A stretch of DNA of 64,000 nucleotides from contig NZ_ASXG01000014.1 in NCBI RefSeq assembly GCF_000411975.1, positions 1 through 64,000 of the forward strand. Reading direction: 5' to 3'. The stretch's first letter is position 1. Each line of letters starts with the position of its first letter. The notes under the pieces are model-generated. The model was given only the letters and a program-made list of their open reading frames with translations. It did no database searches and was not told the DNA's origin. Source of the stretch: Amycolatopsis orientalis DSM 43388. GTDB lineage: Bacteria; Actinomycetota; Actinomycetes; Mycobacteriales; Pseudonocardiaceae. The translations under genes and the position numbers were made by a program. This document shows positions 24,370 to 32,225 of the stretch, piece after piece.

Positions 24370-25134
24370 TCACAATTTCAGCGCGTGCGTCGCGGTCGCC
24401 CCGCCGTCGGCCACGAACTCGCCGCCGGTGCAGTACGAACTCTCGTCGCTGCCGAGGAACACCAGCAGCGGGGCGATCTCGTCGGCCCGGCCCACCCGGC
24501 CGAGCGCGACCTTCTTGCCCACCCAGGACACGTCCACGTCCGCGCCCGCCGCGTCGGACACCATCTTCGTGTCGATCATGCCCGGATGCACCGAATTGAC
24601 CCGGATGCCGCGCGCGCCCAGCTCGAGCGCGGCGACCTTGGTCATCCCGCGGATCGCGAACTTGGTCGCGGTGTAGGCGACGAGGAACGGCATCCCGGCC
24701 AGACCCTCCACAGAGGACACGTTGACGACGGAGCCGCCGCCGGCCCCGGCCATCGGTTCAACGACCGAGCGCATGCCGAGAAACGTCCCGATCTGGTTGA
24801 TCCGCACGACGCGCTCGTACTCGGCGAGCGGCGTCTTCGCGAGTTCGGAAAAGTACAGCACCCCGGCGTTGTTGACCAGCACCGTCGGCGGCCCGAACTC
24901 GGACACCGTGGTCTCGACCGCCGCGGTCCAGCCTTCCTCGTCGCTCACGTCGAGATGGCAGAACACCGCCGCGTCGCCGAGTTCGGCGGCCAGCGCCTTG
25001 CCTTCTTCGTCGAGAACGTCGGCGATCACCACCTTCGCGCCCTGCGCGACGAACGCTCGCGCGGCAGCCGCTCCCTGCCCGCGGGCCGCGCCGGTGATGA
25101 GGGCGACCTTGCCGGCCAGCCGGTGCTCAGTCAT
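24370..25134 (-). CDS. Short-chain dehydrogenase, 3-alpha/20-beta-hydroxysteroid-dehydrogenase-like
   Basis: The product has 254 residues and is a classical SDR. The cofactor motif TGAARGQG is at 14-21, NNAG at 88-91, and the catalytic Ser140/141, Tyr154 and Lys158 are present (VNVSS and YTATK). Its N-terminal wording resembles mycobacterial FabG3 (Rv2002), a 3-alpha,20-beta-hydroxysteroid dehydrogenase. Placement between Hsd4A and the steroid importer supports a steroid or side-chain substrate. It follows the Hsd4A stop by 13 bases, so the two are one transcript. Confidence 0.85.
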   Translation of the reverse strand: MTEHRLAGKVALITGAARGQGAAAARAFVAQGAKVVIADVLDEEGKALAAELGDAAVFCHLDVSDEEGWTAAVETTVSEFGPPTVLVNNAGVLYFSELAKTPLAEYERVVRINQIGTFLGMRSVVEPMAGAGGGSVVNVSSVEGLAGMPFLVAYTATKFAIRGMTKVAALELGARGIRVNSVHPGMIDTKMVSDAAGADVDVSWVGKKVALGRVGRADEIAPLLVFLGSDESSYCTGGEFVADGGATATHALKL

Positions 25135-25147
25135 GCGTCCTCCGGTT

Positions 25148-26029
25148 TCAGGGCAGCGAGAGCAGTTCGGTCGCGGCGAACATCCGCTCCGGGTCCCGAC
25201 CGGCGAAGTGCGCGCCGACGGTCGCGGCGAGTTCGCCGGTGGTCCAGGCGCCGTTCGCGGTGTCGAACCGCTCCTCCACCGACGGCGGCTTCAGCAAGGC
25301 GACCATGCCGCCGTGCACGACGAAAACCTGGCCGTTGATCGCGTCCGCCTCCGGGGAAGCGAGAAAAGCGACAAACGGAGCAACATGCTCGACGGACAAC
25401 GGATCCAGGCCGTCCTTGGGCGCTTCGCCGAAGACGTCCGCGGTCATCGCGGTGCGGGCGCGCGGGCAGATCGTGTTGGCGCGCACGCCGTATTTCGCCA
25501 GCCCGCGCGCCGCGGACACGGTGAGCGCCGCGATCCCGGCCTTGGCCGCCGAGTAGTTGGGCTGACCGGGCGAACCGACCAGGAACGCCTCGGACGCCGT
25601 GTTCACCAGCCTGCCGTATACCGGCTGTCCCTCCATTTTGGAGCGATCGCGCCAGTACGCGGCGGCGTTGCGGGACAGCAGGAAATGCCCGCGCAGGTGC
25701 ACCGCGACGACCTTGTCCCAGTCCTCGTCGGACATCGAGAACAGCATCCGGTCGCGGAGCACGCCCGCGTTGTTCACGACGATGTCGAGGCCGCCGAAGT
25801 GGTCCACCGCGGCCGACAGCAGTTCTTTGGCGGTCTCGGCCGCCGAGACGTCCCCGGCCACCGCGAGCGCTTTGCCGCCGCGCTGTTCGATCTCGGCCAC
25901 GACGTCTTTCGCCTCGCCGATGTCGTTGACCACGACGGCCGCGCCTTCGCGGGCCAGCGCGAGCGCCTCGGCCCGGCCGAGCCCCGCTCCGGCCCCGGTG
26001 ACGACAGCGACCTTGCCCTCGAGCGTCAT
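25148..26029 (-). CDS. hsd4A: Hsd4A-type 17-beta-hydroxysteroid / hydroxyacyl-CoA dehydrogenase
   Basis: The product has 293 residues. SDR motifs are TGAGAGLG (11-18), NNAG (86-89), Ser146 and Tyr159/Lys163 (NYSAAK). The LRDRMLFSMSDEDWDKVVAV stretch is typical of the MFE-2/Hsd4A branch. A C-terminal extension with HFAGRDPERMFAATELL follows. Known: Hsd4A oxidises 17-beta-hydroxysteroids and side-chain beta-hydroxyacyl-CoA esters during sterol breakdown. Start ATG 26029 begins directly at the fold; upstream in-frame sequence is rich in regulatory DNA. Order matches Rv3502c beside mce4 in M. tuberculosis. Confidence 0.85.
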   Translation of the reverse strand: MTLEGKVAVVTGAGAGLGRAEALALAREGAAVVVNDIGEAKDVVAEIEQRGGKALAVAGDVSAAETAKELLSAAVDHFGGLDIVVNNAGVLRDRMLFSMSDEDWDKVVAVHLRGHFLLSRNAAAYWRDRSKMEGQPVYGRLVNTASEAFLVGSPGQPNYSAAKAGIAALTVSAARGLAKYGVRANTICPRARTAMTADVFGEAPKDGLDPLSVEHVAPFVAFLASPEADAINGQVFVVHGGMVALLKPPSVEERFDTANGAWTTGELAATVGAHFAGRDPERMFAATELLSLP

Positions 26030-26118
26030 CGAACCGCTCCAGCCCGTCGTGCGTTGTCCCAGCGGAGTAGTTCCACCCGCGAGCCTCCTCGTCGAAGCCT
26101 GCCTGTCGCAGCACAGAC

Positions 26119-26132
26119 TAGAATCTGTTCTC
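26119..26132. promoter_or_regulatory. Degenerate KstR-like operator
   Basis: TAGAATCTGTTCTC lies 90 bp upstream of hsd4A, inside the 121-bp gap after the ferredoxin stop. It matches the KstR pattern TnnAACnnGTTnnA with two deviations (AAT for AAC, final C for A). It could control the hsd4A-SDR-mce transcript. Confidence 0.4.
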
Positions 26133-26150
26133 GTATTGAGCAAGCCCCGA

Positions 26151-26336
26151 TTAATCGGTCGTGAACAGGGCGTTCTTTGGGCAGTTCAGCACCGCTTGCG
26201 AAACACGTTCTACTTCTTCGTCCGGCACCGGTCCGATGACCAGGTTCTCGTCGTCGTCGAGATCGAAGACCTCCGGCGCGAACCCGACGCAGACCGCGTT
26301 CGCCTCGCACCGCGACCGGTCGACACTGACCTCCAT
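26151..26336 (-). CDS. fdxD: [3Fe-4S] ferredoxin (FdxD-like)
   Basis: The product has 61 residues. Three Cys (10, 16 and 52, the last in NCPKNAL) are arranged as in single-cluster [3Fe-4S] ferredoxins; the fourth Cys is absent (CEANAVC has Ala-Val instead). Known: such ferredoxins feed electrons to cytochromes P450 and other oxygenases. Position beside hsd4A and fadE26 matches Rv3503c (FdxD) of the cholesterol locus. The ATG at 26336 is chosen because it starts directly with the fold and is preceded by GGGAGG-like sequence. Confidence 0.85.
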   Translation of the reverse strand: MEVSVDRSRCEANAVCVGFAPEVFDLDDDENLVIGPVPDEEVERVSQAVLNCPKNALFTTD

Positions 26337-26366
26337 GCTTCCTCCCGTCCGCCACTCCTGGTACAA

Positions 26367-26382
26367 CTAGAACAGGTTCTAG
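26367..26382. promoter_or_regulatory. KstR operator between fdxD and fadE26
   Basis: CTAGAACAGGTTCTAG has perfect 7-bp arms and a 2-bp centre, and it matches the KstR cholesterol-regulon motif (TAGAACNNGTTCTA) at every fixed position. It lies 31 bp upstream of the fdxD start and 58 bp upstream of fadE26, so one dimer site could repress both divergent units. Confidence 0.8.
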
Positions 26383-26439
26383 CTTACCGCCGGGGCCCGG
26401 TACGACACCACAACGAGACCGGCGGGGTGGAGGTGACGG

Positions 26440-27603
26440 GTGCGGATCGACTACACGCCGCGGCAGCGGGCATTGGCCGCCGAGCTGCGGGAGTACTTCG
26501 CCGAACTGATGACTCCGGCGCGCCGCGAAAGCCTCGCCGCGCCGGGCGGCGAGTACGGCGACGGCTTGGCGTACAAGGAAATCGTCCGGCAGCTCGGCAA
26601 GGACGGATGGCTCGCGCTCGGCTGGCCGCGCGAGTACGGCGGGCAGGACCGGAGCATGCTCGACCAGCTGATCTTCACCGACGAAGCGGCGGTCGCCGGG
26701 GTCCCGGTGCCGTTCCTGACGGTGAACACCATCGGCCCGACGATCATGCGTTTCGGCACCCCGGACCAGAAGGCGTTCTACCTGCCGAAGATCGCCGCGG
26801 GCGAGCTGCATTTCTCGATCGGCTACTCCGAACCGGGCGCGGGCACGGACCTCGCCTCGCTGCGCACGCGGGCGGTCCGCGACGGCGACGAGTACGTGGT
26901 CAACGGGCAGAAAATGTGGACCAGCCTGATCGAGTACGCCGATTACGTGTGGCTCGCCGCGCGCACCGACCCGGAGGCGCGCAAGCACAAGGGCCTGTCG
27001 ATCCTGATCGTGCCGACCTCCGCGCCCGGTTTTTCCTGGACGAAGGTGCACACCGTCGCCGGACCCGGGACCAGCGCGACCTACTACGACGACGTCCGCG
27101 TCCCGGTCGCGTCGCGGGTCGCCGAGGAGAACGCCGGCTGGCCGCTGATCACCAACCAGCTCAACCACGAACGCGTCGCGCTCACCTCGGCCGCGCCGGT
27201 GCGGAAAGCGCTGGCCGACGTCGTGGCGTGGGCCCGCGAGGAGTCGCTGACCGACCGTGAATGGGTCCGGACGCACCTCGCGCGCGTGCACGCGTACGCC
27301 GAGTACTTGAAGCTGCGGAACTGGAAGATCGCCTGGGCCGCCGCGGCCAGCGAACTCGGCCCCGCCGAGGCTTCGGCGACCAAGGTGTACGGCACCGAGA
27401 TGGCGATCGAGGCATACCGGCTGCTGATGGAGGTCGTCGGCGCGGCCGCGGTGGTCCGCGACGGCTCCCCCGGCGCGGTGCTCGCCGGACGGCTGGAACG
27501 GCTGCACCGTTCGGCGTTGATCCTCACCTTCGGCGGCGGCACCAACGAGGTGCAGCGCGACATCGTCGCCGCCACCGCCCTCGGCCAGCCCGTGACGCGT
27601 TAG
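26440..27603 (+). CDS. fadE26: Acyl-CoA dehydrogenase, FadE26/ChsE4-like
   Basis: The product has 387 residues of acyl-CoA dehydrogenase family. The flavin-binding ACAD sequence GYSEPGAGTDLASL and MWTSLIEYADYVWLA are visible. The C-terminal domain has AAAASELGPAEASATKVYGTEM and a Phe-Gly-Gly-Gly-Thr-Asn-Glu end. Known: M. tuberculosis FadE26-FadE27 (ChsE4-ChsE5) is an alpha2beta2 enzyme starting beta-oxidation of the cholesterol side chain. The GTG start at 26440 has an excellent GGAGGTG site. It is followed by FadE27 after 11 bases, so the pair is an operon under the KstR site. Confidence 0.85.
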   Translation: MRIDYTPRQRALAAELREYFAELMTPARRESLAAPGGEYGDGLAYKEIVRQLGKDGWLALGWPREYGGQDRSMLDQLIFTDEAAVAGVPVPFLTVNTIGPTIMRFGTPDQKAFYLPKIAAGELHFSIGYSEPGAGTDLASLRTRAVRDGDEYVVNGQKMWTSLIEYADYVWLAARTDPEARKHKGLSILIVPTSAPGFSWTKVHTVAGPGTSATYYDDVRVPVASRVAEENAGWPLITNQLNHERVALTSAAPVRKALADVVAWAREESLTDREWVRTHLARVHAYAEYLKLRNWKIAWAAAASELGPAEASATKVYGTEMAIEAYRLLMEVVGAAAVVRDGSPGAVLAGRLERLHRSALILTFGGGTNEVQRDIVAATALGQPVTR

Positions 27604-27614
27604 GAGTTCTCCCG

Positions 27615-28643
27615 GTGGACTTCTCCCTCACCGAAGCGCAAACCGACCTCTCCGCCCTGACCCGGCGGATCCTCTCCGACCAGGTCACCGCGGAATCCCT
27701 GGGCCCGCACGGGTCCGGCGGTTTCGATGCTCCACTGTGGACGGTTCTGGCGCGCTCCGGCGTGCTCGACGCCGCCTTGCCCGCGACGGTCGGCGGCGGC
27801 GGTTTCGGCTTGCTGGAACAGTGTTCGGTCCTGATCGAGATCGGCCGCGCGGTCGCCCCCGTCCCGTATCTGTCGTCGGTCGTCCAGGCCGGCTCGGTGC
27901 TCACCGACCCATTGCTGGCTGAGCGATGGCTGTTGCCGGTCTCGCGCGGCAAAGCCGTGCTCGCAGTCGCTTTGGGCGGTTCGTTCGTTGCCTCGGACGG
28001 ACGCCTCACCGGTACGCAGACCGCGGTCCCCTTCGCAGCCTTCGCGGACGCCTTGCTCGTCGAAGCCAACGACGGCGTGTACATCGTCGAGAAGGACGCT
28101 GCTGGAGTCTCTATTGAAGCGCAGTCGACTACCGACCATGCTGACGCGGCTTTGGTGACGCTGTCCGATACCCCCGGAGTCGCTCTCGGCGACGTCGGCG
28201 AACAGCTGCGCCTTCGCGGCACGCTCGGCGCTTGCGCGCAGCAGTTGGGCGTGTTGGAACGGGCGCTCGAACTGACGGCTGCGTACACGCGTGAACGCAA
28301 GCAGTTCGACAAGGTGCTGGGCAGCTTCCAAGCCGTCCGGCACCGCCTCGCCGATGCGTACATCGACGTCGAAGCCGTACGACTGACGCTGTGGCAGGCA
28401 GCCTGGAAGCTCTCCGAAGGCCTCGACGCCGCAGCGGATGTGGCCACCGCGAAGTTCTGGGCCGCCGAAGCCGGACACCGGGTCGCGCACACCGCAGTGC
28501 ACCTGCACGGCGGCGTCGGTATCGATGTAGAACACCCGGTGCACCGCTACTTCGCCGCCGCGAAGCGCCTGGAGTTCACCAGCGGCGGCGCGACCGAGCA
28601 GTTGCTGGGCCTCGGCGAGCTGGTGGTCAGTCCATCGGCGTGA
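27615..28643 (+). CDS. fadE27: Acyl-CoA dehydrogenase, FadE27/ChsE5-like
   Basis: The product has 342 residues. It is a shorter ACAD partner with a helical N-terminal domain (DFSLTEAQTDLSALTRRILSDQ), a degraded middle beta domain and a C-terminal domain containing HTAVHLHGGVGIDVEHPVHR. This kind of shortened subunit is known from heterotetrameric steroid acyl-CoA dehydrogenases. GTG at 27615 follows an AGGAG site. Its last 17 bp overlap the convergent Pat-like gene (stop 28627). Confidence 0.83.
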   Translation: MDFSLTEAQTDLSALTRRILSDQVTAESLGPHGSGGFDAPLWTVLARSGVLDAALPATVGGGGFGLLEQCSVLIEIGRAVAPVPYLSSVVQAGSVLTDPLLAERWLLPVSRGKAVLAVALGGSFVASDGRLTGTQTAVPFAAFADALLVEANDGVYIVEKDAAGVSIEAQSTTDHADAALVTLSDTPGVALGDVGEQLRLRGTLGACAQQLGVLERALELTAAYTRERKQFDKVLGSFQAVRHRLADAYIDVEAVRLTLWQAAWKLSEGLDAAADVATAKFWAAEAGHRVAHTAVHLHGGVGIDVEHPVHRYFAAAKRLEFTSGGATEQLLGLGELVVSPSA

Positions 28644-31600
28644 TGTGCCGCAGCCGACGCGGTCCGGTGTCCGGCCGCGTCGGCGGTGCGCCCACCACCA
28701 ACCGCGCGTTGGCGACAAACGCGCCGTCCGGCGACGCGAGGATCGGATCCAACGCCAACGACCGCACCTCGGGGTTGTCCTCCGCGAGCGCCGCGACGCG
28801 CAACACCATGTCCTGCAGCGCCGCGAGGTCCGCAGGCTCGTCACCGCGATACCCCGTCAGCAACGGCGACGTACGCGGCTCGCGGATCAGCGTCGCCGCG
28901 TCGACGTCCGTCAACGGCACCGCCCGGTACGCGCGGTCGCCGAGCAGCGTGCTGACCAGCCCGGACAGTCCGAACGACACGAGCGTGCCGAACGACGGGT
29001 CGTCCTGGAGCCCGATAGCGCACGAAAGCCCCTTCGGCGCCATCTGTTGCACGTACATGTCTTCGTCACCCGAAACGGCCCGCAGATCCCGGTACGCGAC
29101 GCGTACGGACTCTTCGGACATCAGGTCAAGCCGTACGCCGGCGAAATCCGGCCGCCCGCGCAACCGCTCGTCGACCGCCTTCAACGTGACGGGATACCCA
29201 AGCTCCGCCGCCGCAGCCACAGCGTGGTCCTCGCTCGACGCCACCCGGAACGGCACCACGTCCACGCCGTAACAGCTCAGCAGCCGCACCACGTCGTCGT
29301 CCGACAGCAGCGTCGAACTGCCGTCCTCCGGCAACAGCTCGCGCACGATCTCCTGCGCCTGCTCGACGTGCAGACCGCTGGGCCGTACCAACGTCCCCTG
29401 CGGCCGCTGCCGCCACGCCGCGTACCGCACCACGCGCGCCAACGCGTTCACCGCGCGCTCCGGACTCGAATACGACGGAATCGACCCACGCGTCGGCACG
29501 CCGTCGTCAGAAAGCACTGCCAGTTCGTCCGGCACGCCTTCCGCGGCGAGGAACGTCGAGACGATCGGCTTCGACTGCTTCATCTCCGACACTGCTTCGC
29601 GCAACGCTCGCGCGTACGCAGCTCCAGGAATCGCCACCGGCGGCGCGAACACTGCTATCAACGCGTCGGTATCCGGCGAGTCCAACGCCTCGCGCACTGC
29701 CGTCGCGAACTCGTCCGGCCCGGCCTGCGGCCCGATGTCGACCGGATCGAACGCCAGCCGCAGCCCCTCCGCACGGGCGGTGTCGGCGGCCAGCAACCCG
29801 ATCGCGCTGGAGTTCCCGACGATCCCGATCCGCGGCCCGGCCGGCAACGGCTGATGCGCGAACACGAGCGCCGTGTCGAACAGTTGCGCCAACGACTCGA
29901 CCCGCACCACGCCGGCCTGCTCGAACAGCGCCTGCACACTGGCCTCGTCGACCTCCGCCGAAGTCGCCGCGAGCTGCGGCCGCACCGCATGCCGCCCCGA
30001 CTTCACCGCGACGATCGGCTTCGACCGCGCCAGCCTGCGCGCCAGCCGCGCGAACTTCCGCGGGTTGCCGAACGACTCCAGATACAGCAGCACCAGGTCG
30101 GTGTCCGGATCGGTTTCCCAGTACTGCAGCAGGTCGTTGCCGGACACGTCCGCCCGGTTGCCCGCCGAGACGAACGTCGACAGCCCCAGCCCGCGCGACC
30201 CCGCGTCCGCCAGAATCGCCGTCCCGAGCGCACCGGACTGGCAGAAGAACCCCGTCCGCCCGCGTTTCGGCAGCCGCGGCGCCAGCGTCGCGTTGAGCCG
30301 GACGTCCTTCGCGGTGTTCAGCACGCCCAGCGCGTTCGGCCCGACCACCCGCATGCCGTGCGCCCGCGCCTCGCCGACCAGCCGCAGCTCGGCGTGCAAC
30401 CCGAGCGGCCCCGACTCCGCGAACCCGCCGGACACGATCACCAGCGTCTTGACGCCCTTGGCCAAACAGGCGTCCAGCACGGACTCGACGGCCTCCGCCG
30501 GAACCGCCACCAACGCCAGGTCGACCGGGTCCGGAATGTCCAGCACGGACGGATACGCCCGCACCCCGCGAACCGACCGGTGCTCCGGGTTGACCGGATA
30601 CACCGCCCCCGCGAAATCCGCCGCGAGCAGGTTCGCGAACGCGACGTGCCCGACCTTGGTGGGATCCGCGGAGGCCCCGATCACCGCCACGGTCGCCGGA
30701 TGCAGCAGATTGTGCACACTCCGCGCCTCGGCCGCTTGCTCCCGCGATCGCGCGACCGCGAGCGATTCCTCGGTCGGGTCGATGTCGAACTCGAGATGCA
30801 GCACGCCTTCCTCGATCGCGCGGCTGACCTGATACCCCGCGTCGCGGAACACGCGCACCATCGCCGCGTTCTCGCTCAGCACCTCGGCCACGAACCGCCG
30901 CAATCCGCACTCCGACGCCGCCGCGGCGAGGTGTTCGAGCAGGATCGACCCGAGCCCTCGCCCCTGATGCTTGTCGTCGACAACGAACGCAACCTCCGCC
31001 GACGGCCCGTGATCGAGCCGCTCGTACCGCCCCACGGCGACCACGTCGTCCCCGAGCAAGGCCACAAACGCGACCCGGTCGTGGTGGTCCACAGTGGAAA
31101 ACCGCTCCAGATCCCGCGGTGGGATGCGCGGGTAGGCACCGAAGTACCGGAAATACCGGGTGCGGTCGGAAAGCCTGCTGTGCAAGGCGACGAGCCCGTC
31201 GGCGTCACTGGGCACGACGGGTCGCAAGTGGACAGTGCCGCCGTCGGAAAGGACTACGTCAGCTTCCCAGTCACGGGGGTAGTCATAGGGATCGCGCTTC
31301 CCGTCCGCGGCGGGATGCCCTGGGGCAGGCCCTTTCGCGGCTTCGCCAGCCGGTGCTTTGGTGCTGGCTGACTGGCTCGCCCCGTCGCTTCCGCCCGCTG
31401 CCGGATTCGCCGCCGCATCGCGTCCGGCCGCAGCAGAGTCGCCGGTTCCGAACTCGCTCGACATCGCATCGCCTCCCGCCGCAGGAAAGTCCTTCGCCGA
31501 AGCATCCCCTTGTGGAGCAGCACGTCCGCTCGCCTGGTTCGCCGCTGAAGCCTCGCCGGACGCACCGGACTCGCCACGCTGCGCTGGCGAGCCGCTTTCT

Positions 31601-32223
31601 CCGCGCCTGGCAGCCGATCCGGACGAAGCACCGCCGATCTGCGGAGTTCTGGCCCCTCCTTCCGGGCGACTGGTGTCGCGGCCGGGATGCGGAGCCGCTG
31701 AAACCTCGCCGGATGCATGCGTCTCACCGCCCCACGCTAGCCCGGCTGACGAGCCGCTTTCGCCGCGCCGGGCAGCCGAAGCAGCCGATCCGGAGGAAAC
31801 GCCGCCAGGCTCCGGATTTCCTGCCGCACCCGTCCCTCCTTCGGGGCGACTGGTGGCGCGGCCGGGATTCGGAGAGTCGGGTCCGCCGGGCGCGCCCGTG
31901 CTGCTGGCGTCGAGAATGGGACTGCCCGCGCCGGGCCTAGCGAGGCCGGACTCGCCGGTGCCGGGGCTGAGCTTGCCGGGGCCGGACTCACCGGTCCCAG
32001 AGCTGCCGGTGCCGGACTCAGCGGCGCCAGAGCTGCCTGCGCCAGAGCTGCCGGTGCCGAGGCCAGGGGTGCCCGTGCCCGGGACGCCCACGCCGGGCCC
32101 ACCCATGCCGGAGCCGCCCACGCCAGGCCCACCCCTGCCGGGGTCGCCCGCGCCGGACTTGCCAGTGCCGGAGTCTCCGGTGCCGAGGTCGCCGGCGCCG
32201 GGATGGCGAGGTCGGTCGGGCAT
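28627..32223 (-). CDS. GNAT-acyl-CoA synthetase fusion (Pat/PatA-type acetyltransferase) with long disordered front
   Basis: The product has 1198 residues. Residues 1-310 are low-complexity Gly/Ser/Pro/Glu-rich, with two similar modules (SRPEGG...ARRGESGS) and no fold. A GNAT domain follows (about 320-480; acetyl-CoA loop HQGRGLGS), then CoA-binding Rossmann and succinyl-CoA-synthetase-like domains (from VAVIGASADPTKVGH) and an ATP-grasp end. Known: such proteins acetylate lysines of acyl-CoA synthetases and other targets; the GNAT-first order matches Streptomyces PatA. ATG 32223 is assumed. A shorter protein beginning near DPYDYPRDW could be made instead. It overlaps fadE27 and lies three bases from acuC. 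Confidence 0.8.
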   Translation of the reverse strand: MPDRPRHPGAGDLGTGDSGTGKSGAGDPGRGGPGVGGSGMGGPGVGVPGTGTPGLGTGSSGAGSSGAAESGTGSSGTGESGPGKLSPGTGESGLARPGAGSPILDASSTGAPGGPDSPNPGRATSRPEGGTGAAGNPEPGGVSSGSAASAARRGESGSSAGLAWGGETHASGEVSAAPHPGRDTSRPEGGARTPQIGGASSGSAARRGESGSPAQRGESGASGEASAANQASGRAAPQGDASAKDFPAAGGDAMSSEFGTGDSAAAGRDAAANPAAGGSDGASQSASTKAPAGEAAKGPAPGHPAADGKRDPYDYPRDWEADVVLSDGGTVHLRPVVPSDADGLVALHSRLSDRTRYFRYFGAYPRIPPRDLERFSTVDHHDRVAFVALLGDDVVAVGRYERLDHGPSAEVAFVVDDKHQGRGLGSILLEHLAAAASECGLRRFVAEVLSENAAMVRVFRDAGYQVSRAIEEGVLHLEFDIDPTEESLAVARSREQAAEARSVHNLLHPATVAVIGASADPTKVGHVAFANLLAADFAGAVYPVNPEHRSVRGVRAYPSVLDIPDPVDLALVAVPAEAVESVLDACLAKGVKTLVIVSGGFAESGPLGLHAELRLVGEARAHGMRVVGPNALGVLNTAKDVRLNATLAPRLPKRGRTGFFCQSGALGTAILADAGSRGLGLSTFVSAGNRADVSGNDLLQYWETDPDTDLVLLYLESFGNPRKFARLARRLARSKPIVAVKSGRHAVRPQLAATSAEVDEASVQALFEQAGVVRVESLAQLFDTALVFAHQPLPAGPRIGIVGNSSAIGLLAADTARAEGLRLAFDPVDIGPQAGPDEFATAVREALDSPDTDALIAVFAPPVAIPGAAYARALREAVSEMKQSKPIVSTFLAAEGVPDELAVLSDDGVPTRGSIPSYSSPERAVNALARVVRYAAWRQRPQGTLVRPSGLHVEQAQEIVRELLPEDGSSTLLSDDDVVRLLSCYGVDVVPFRVASSEDHAVAAAAELGYPVTLKAVDERLRGRPDFAGVRLDLMSEESVRVAYRDLRAVSGDEDMYVQQMAPKGLSCAIGLQDDPSFGTLVSFGLSGLVSTLLGDRAYRAVPLTDVDAATLIREPRTSPLLTGYRGDEPADLAALQDMVLRVAALAEDNPEVRSLALDPILASPDGAFVANARLVVGAPPTRPDTGPRRLRHITPMD

Positions 32224-32225
32224 GG

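Noticed and set aside
28645..31371. 908-residue plus-strand frame opposite the Pat gene
   Set aside because: The minus strand carries a clear GNAT, CoA-binding and ATP-grasp protein; the plus frame is Arg/His-rich without a fold.
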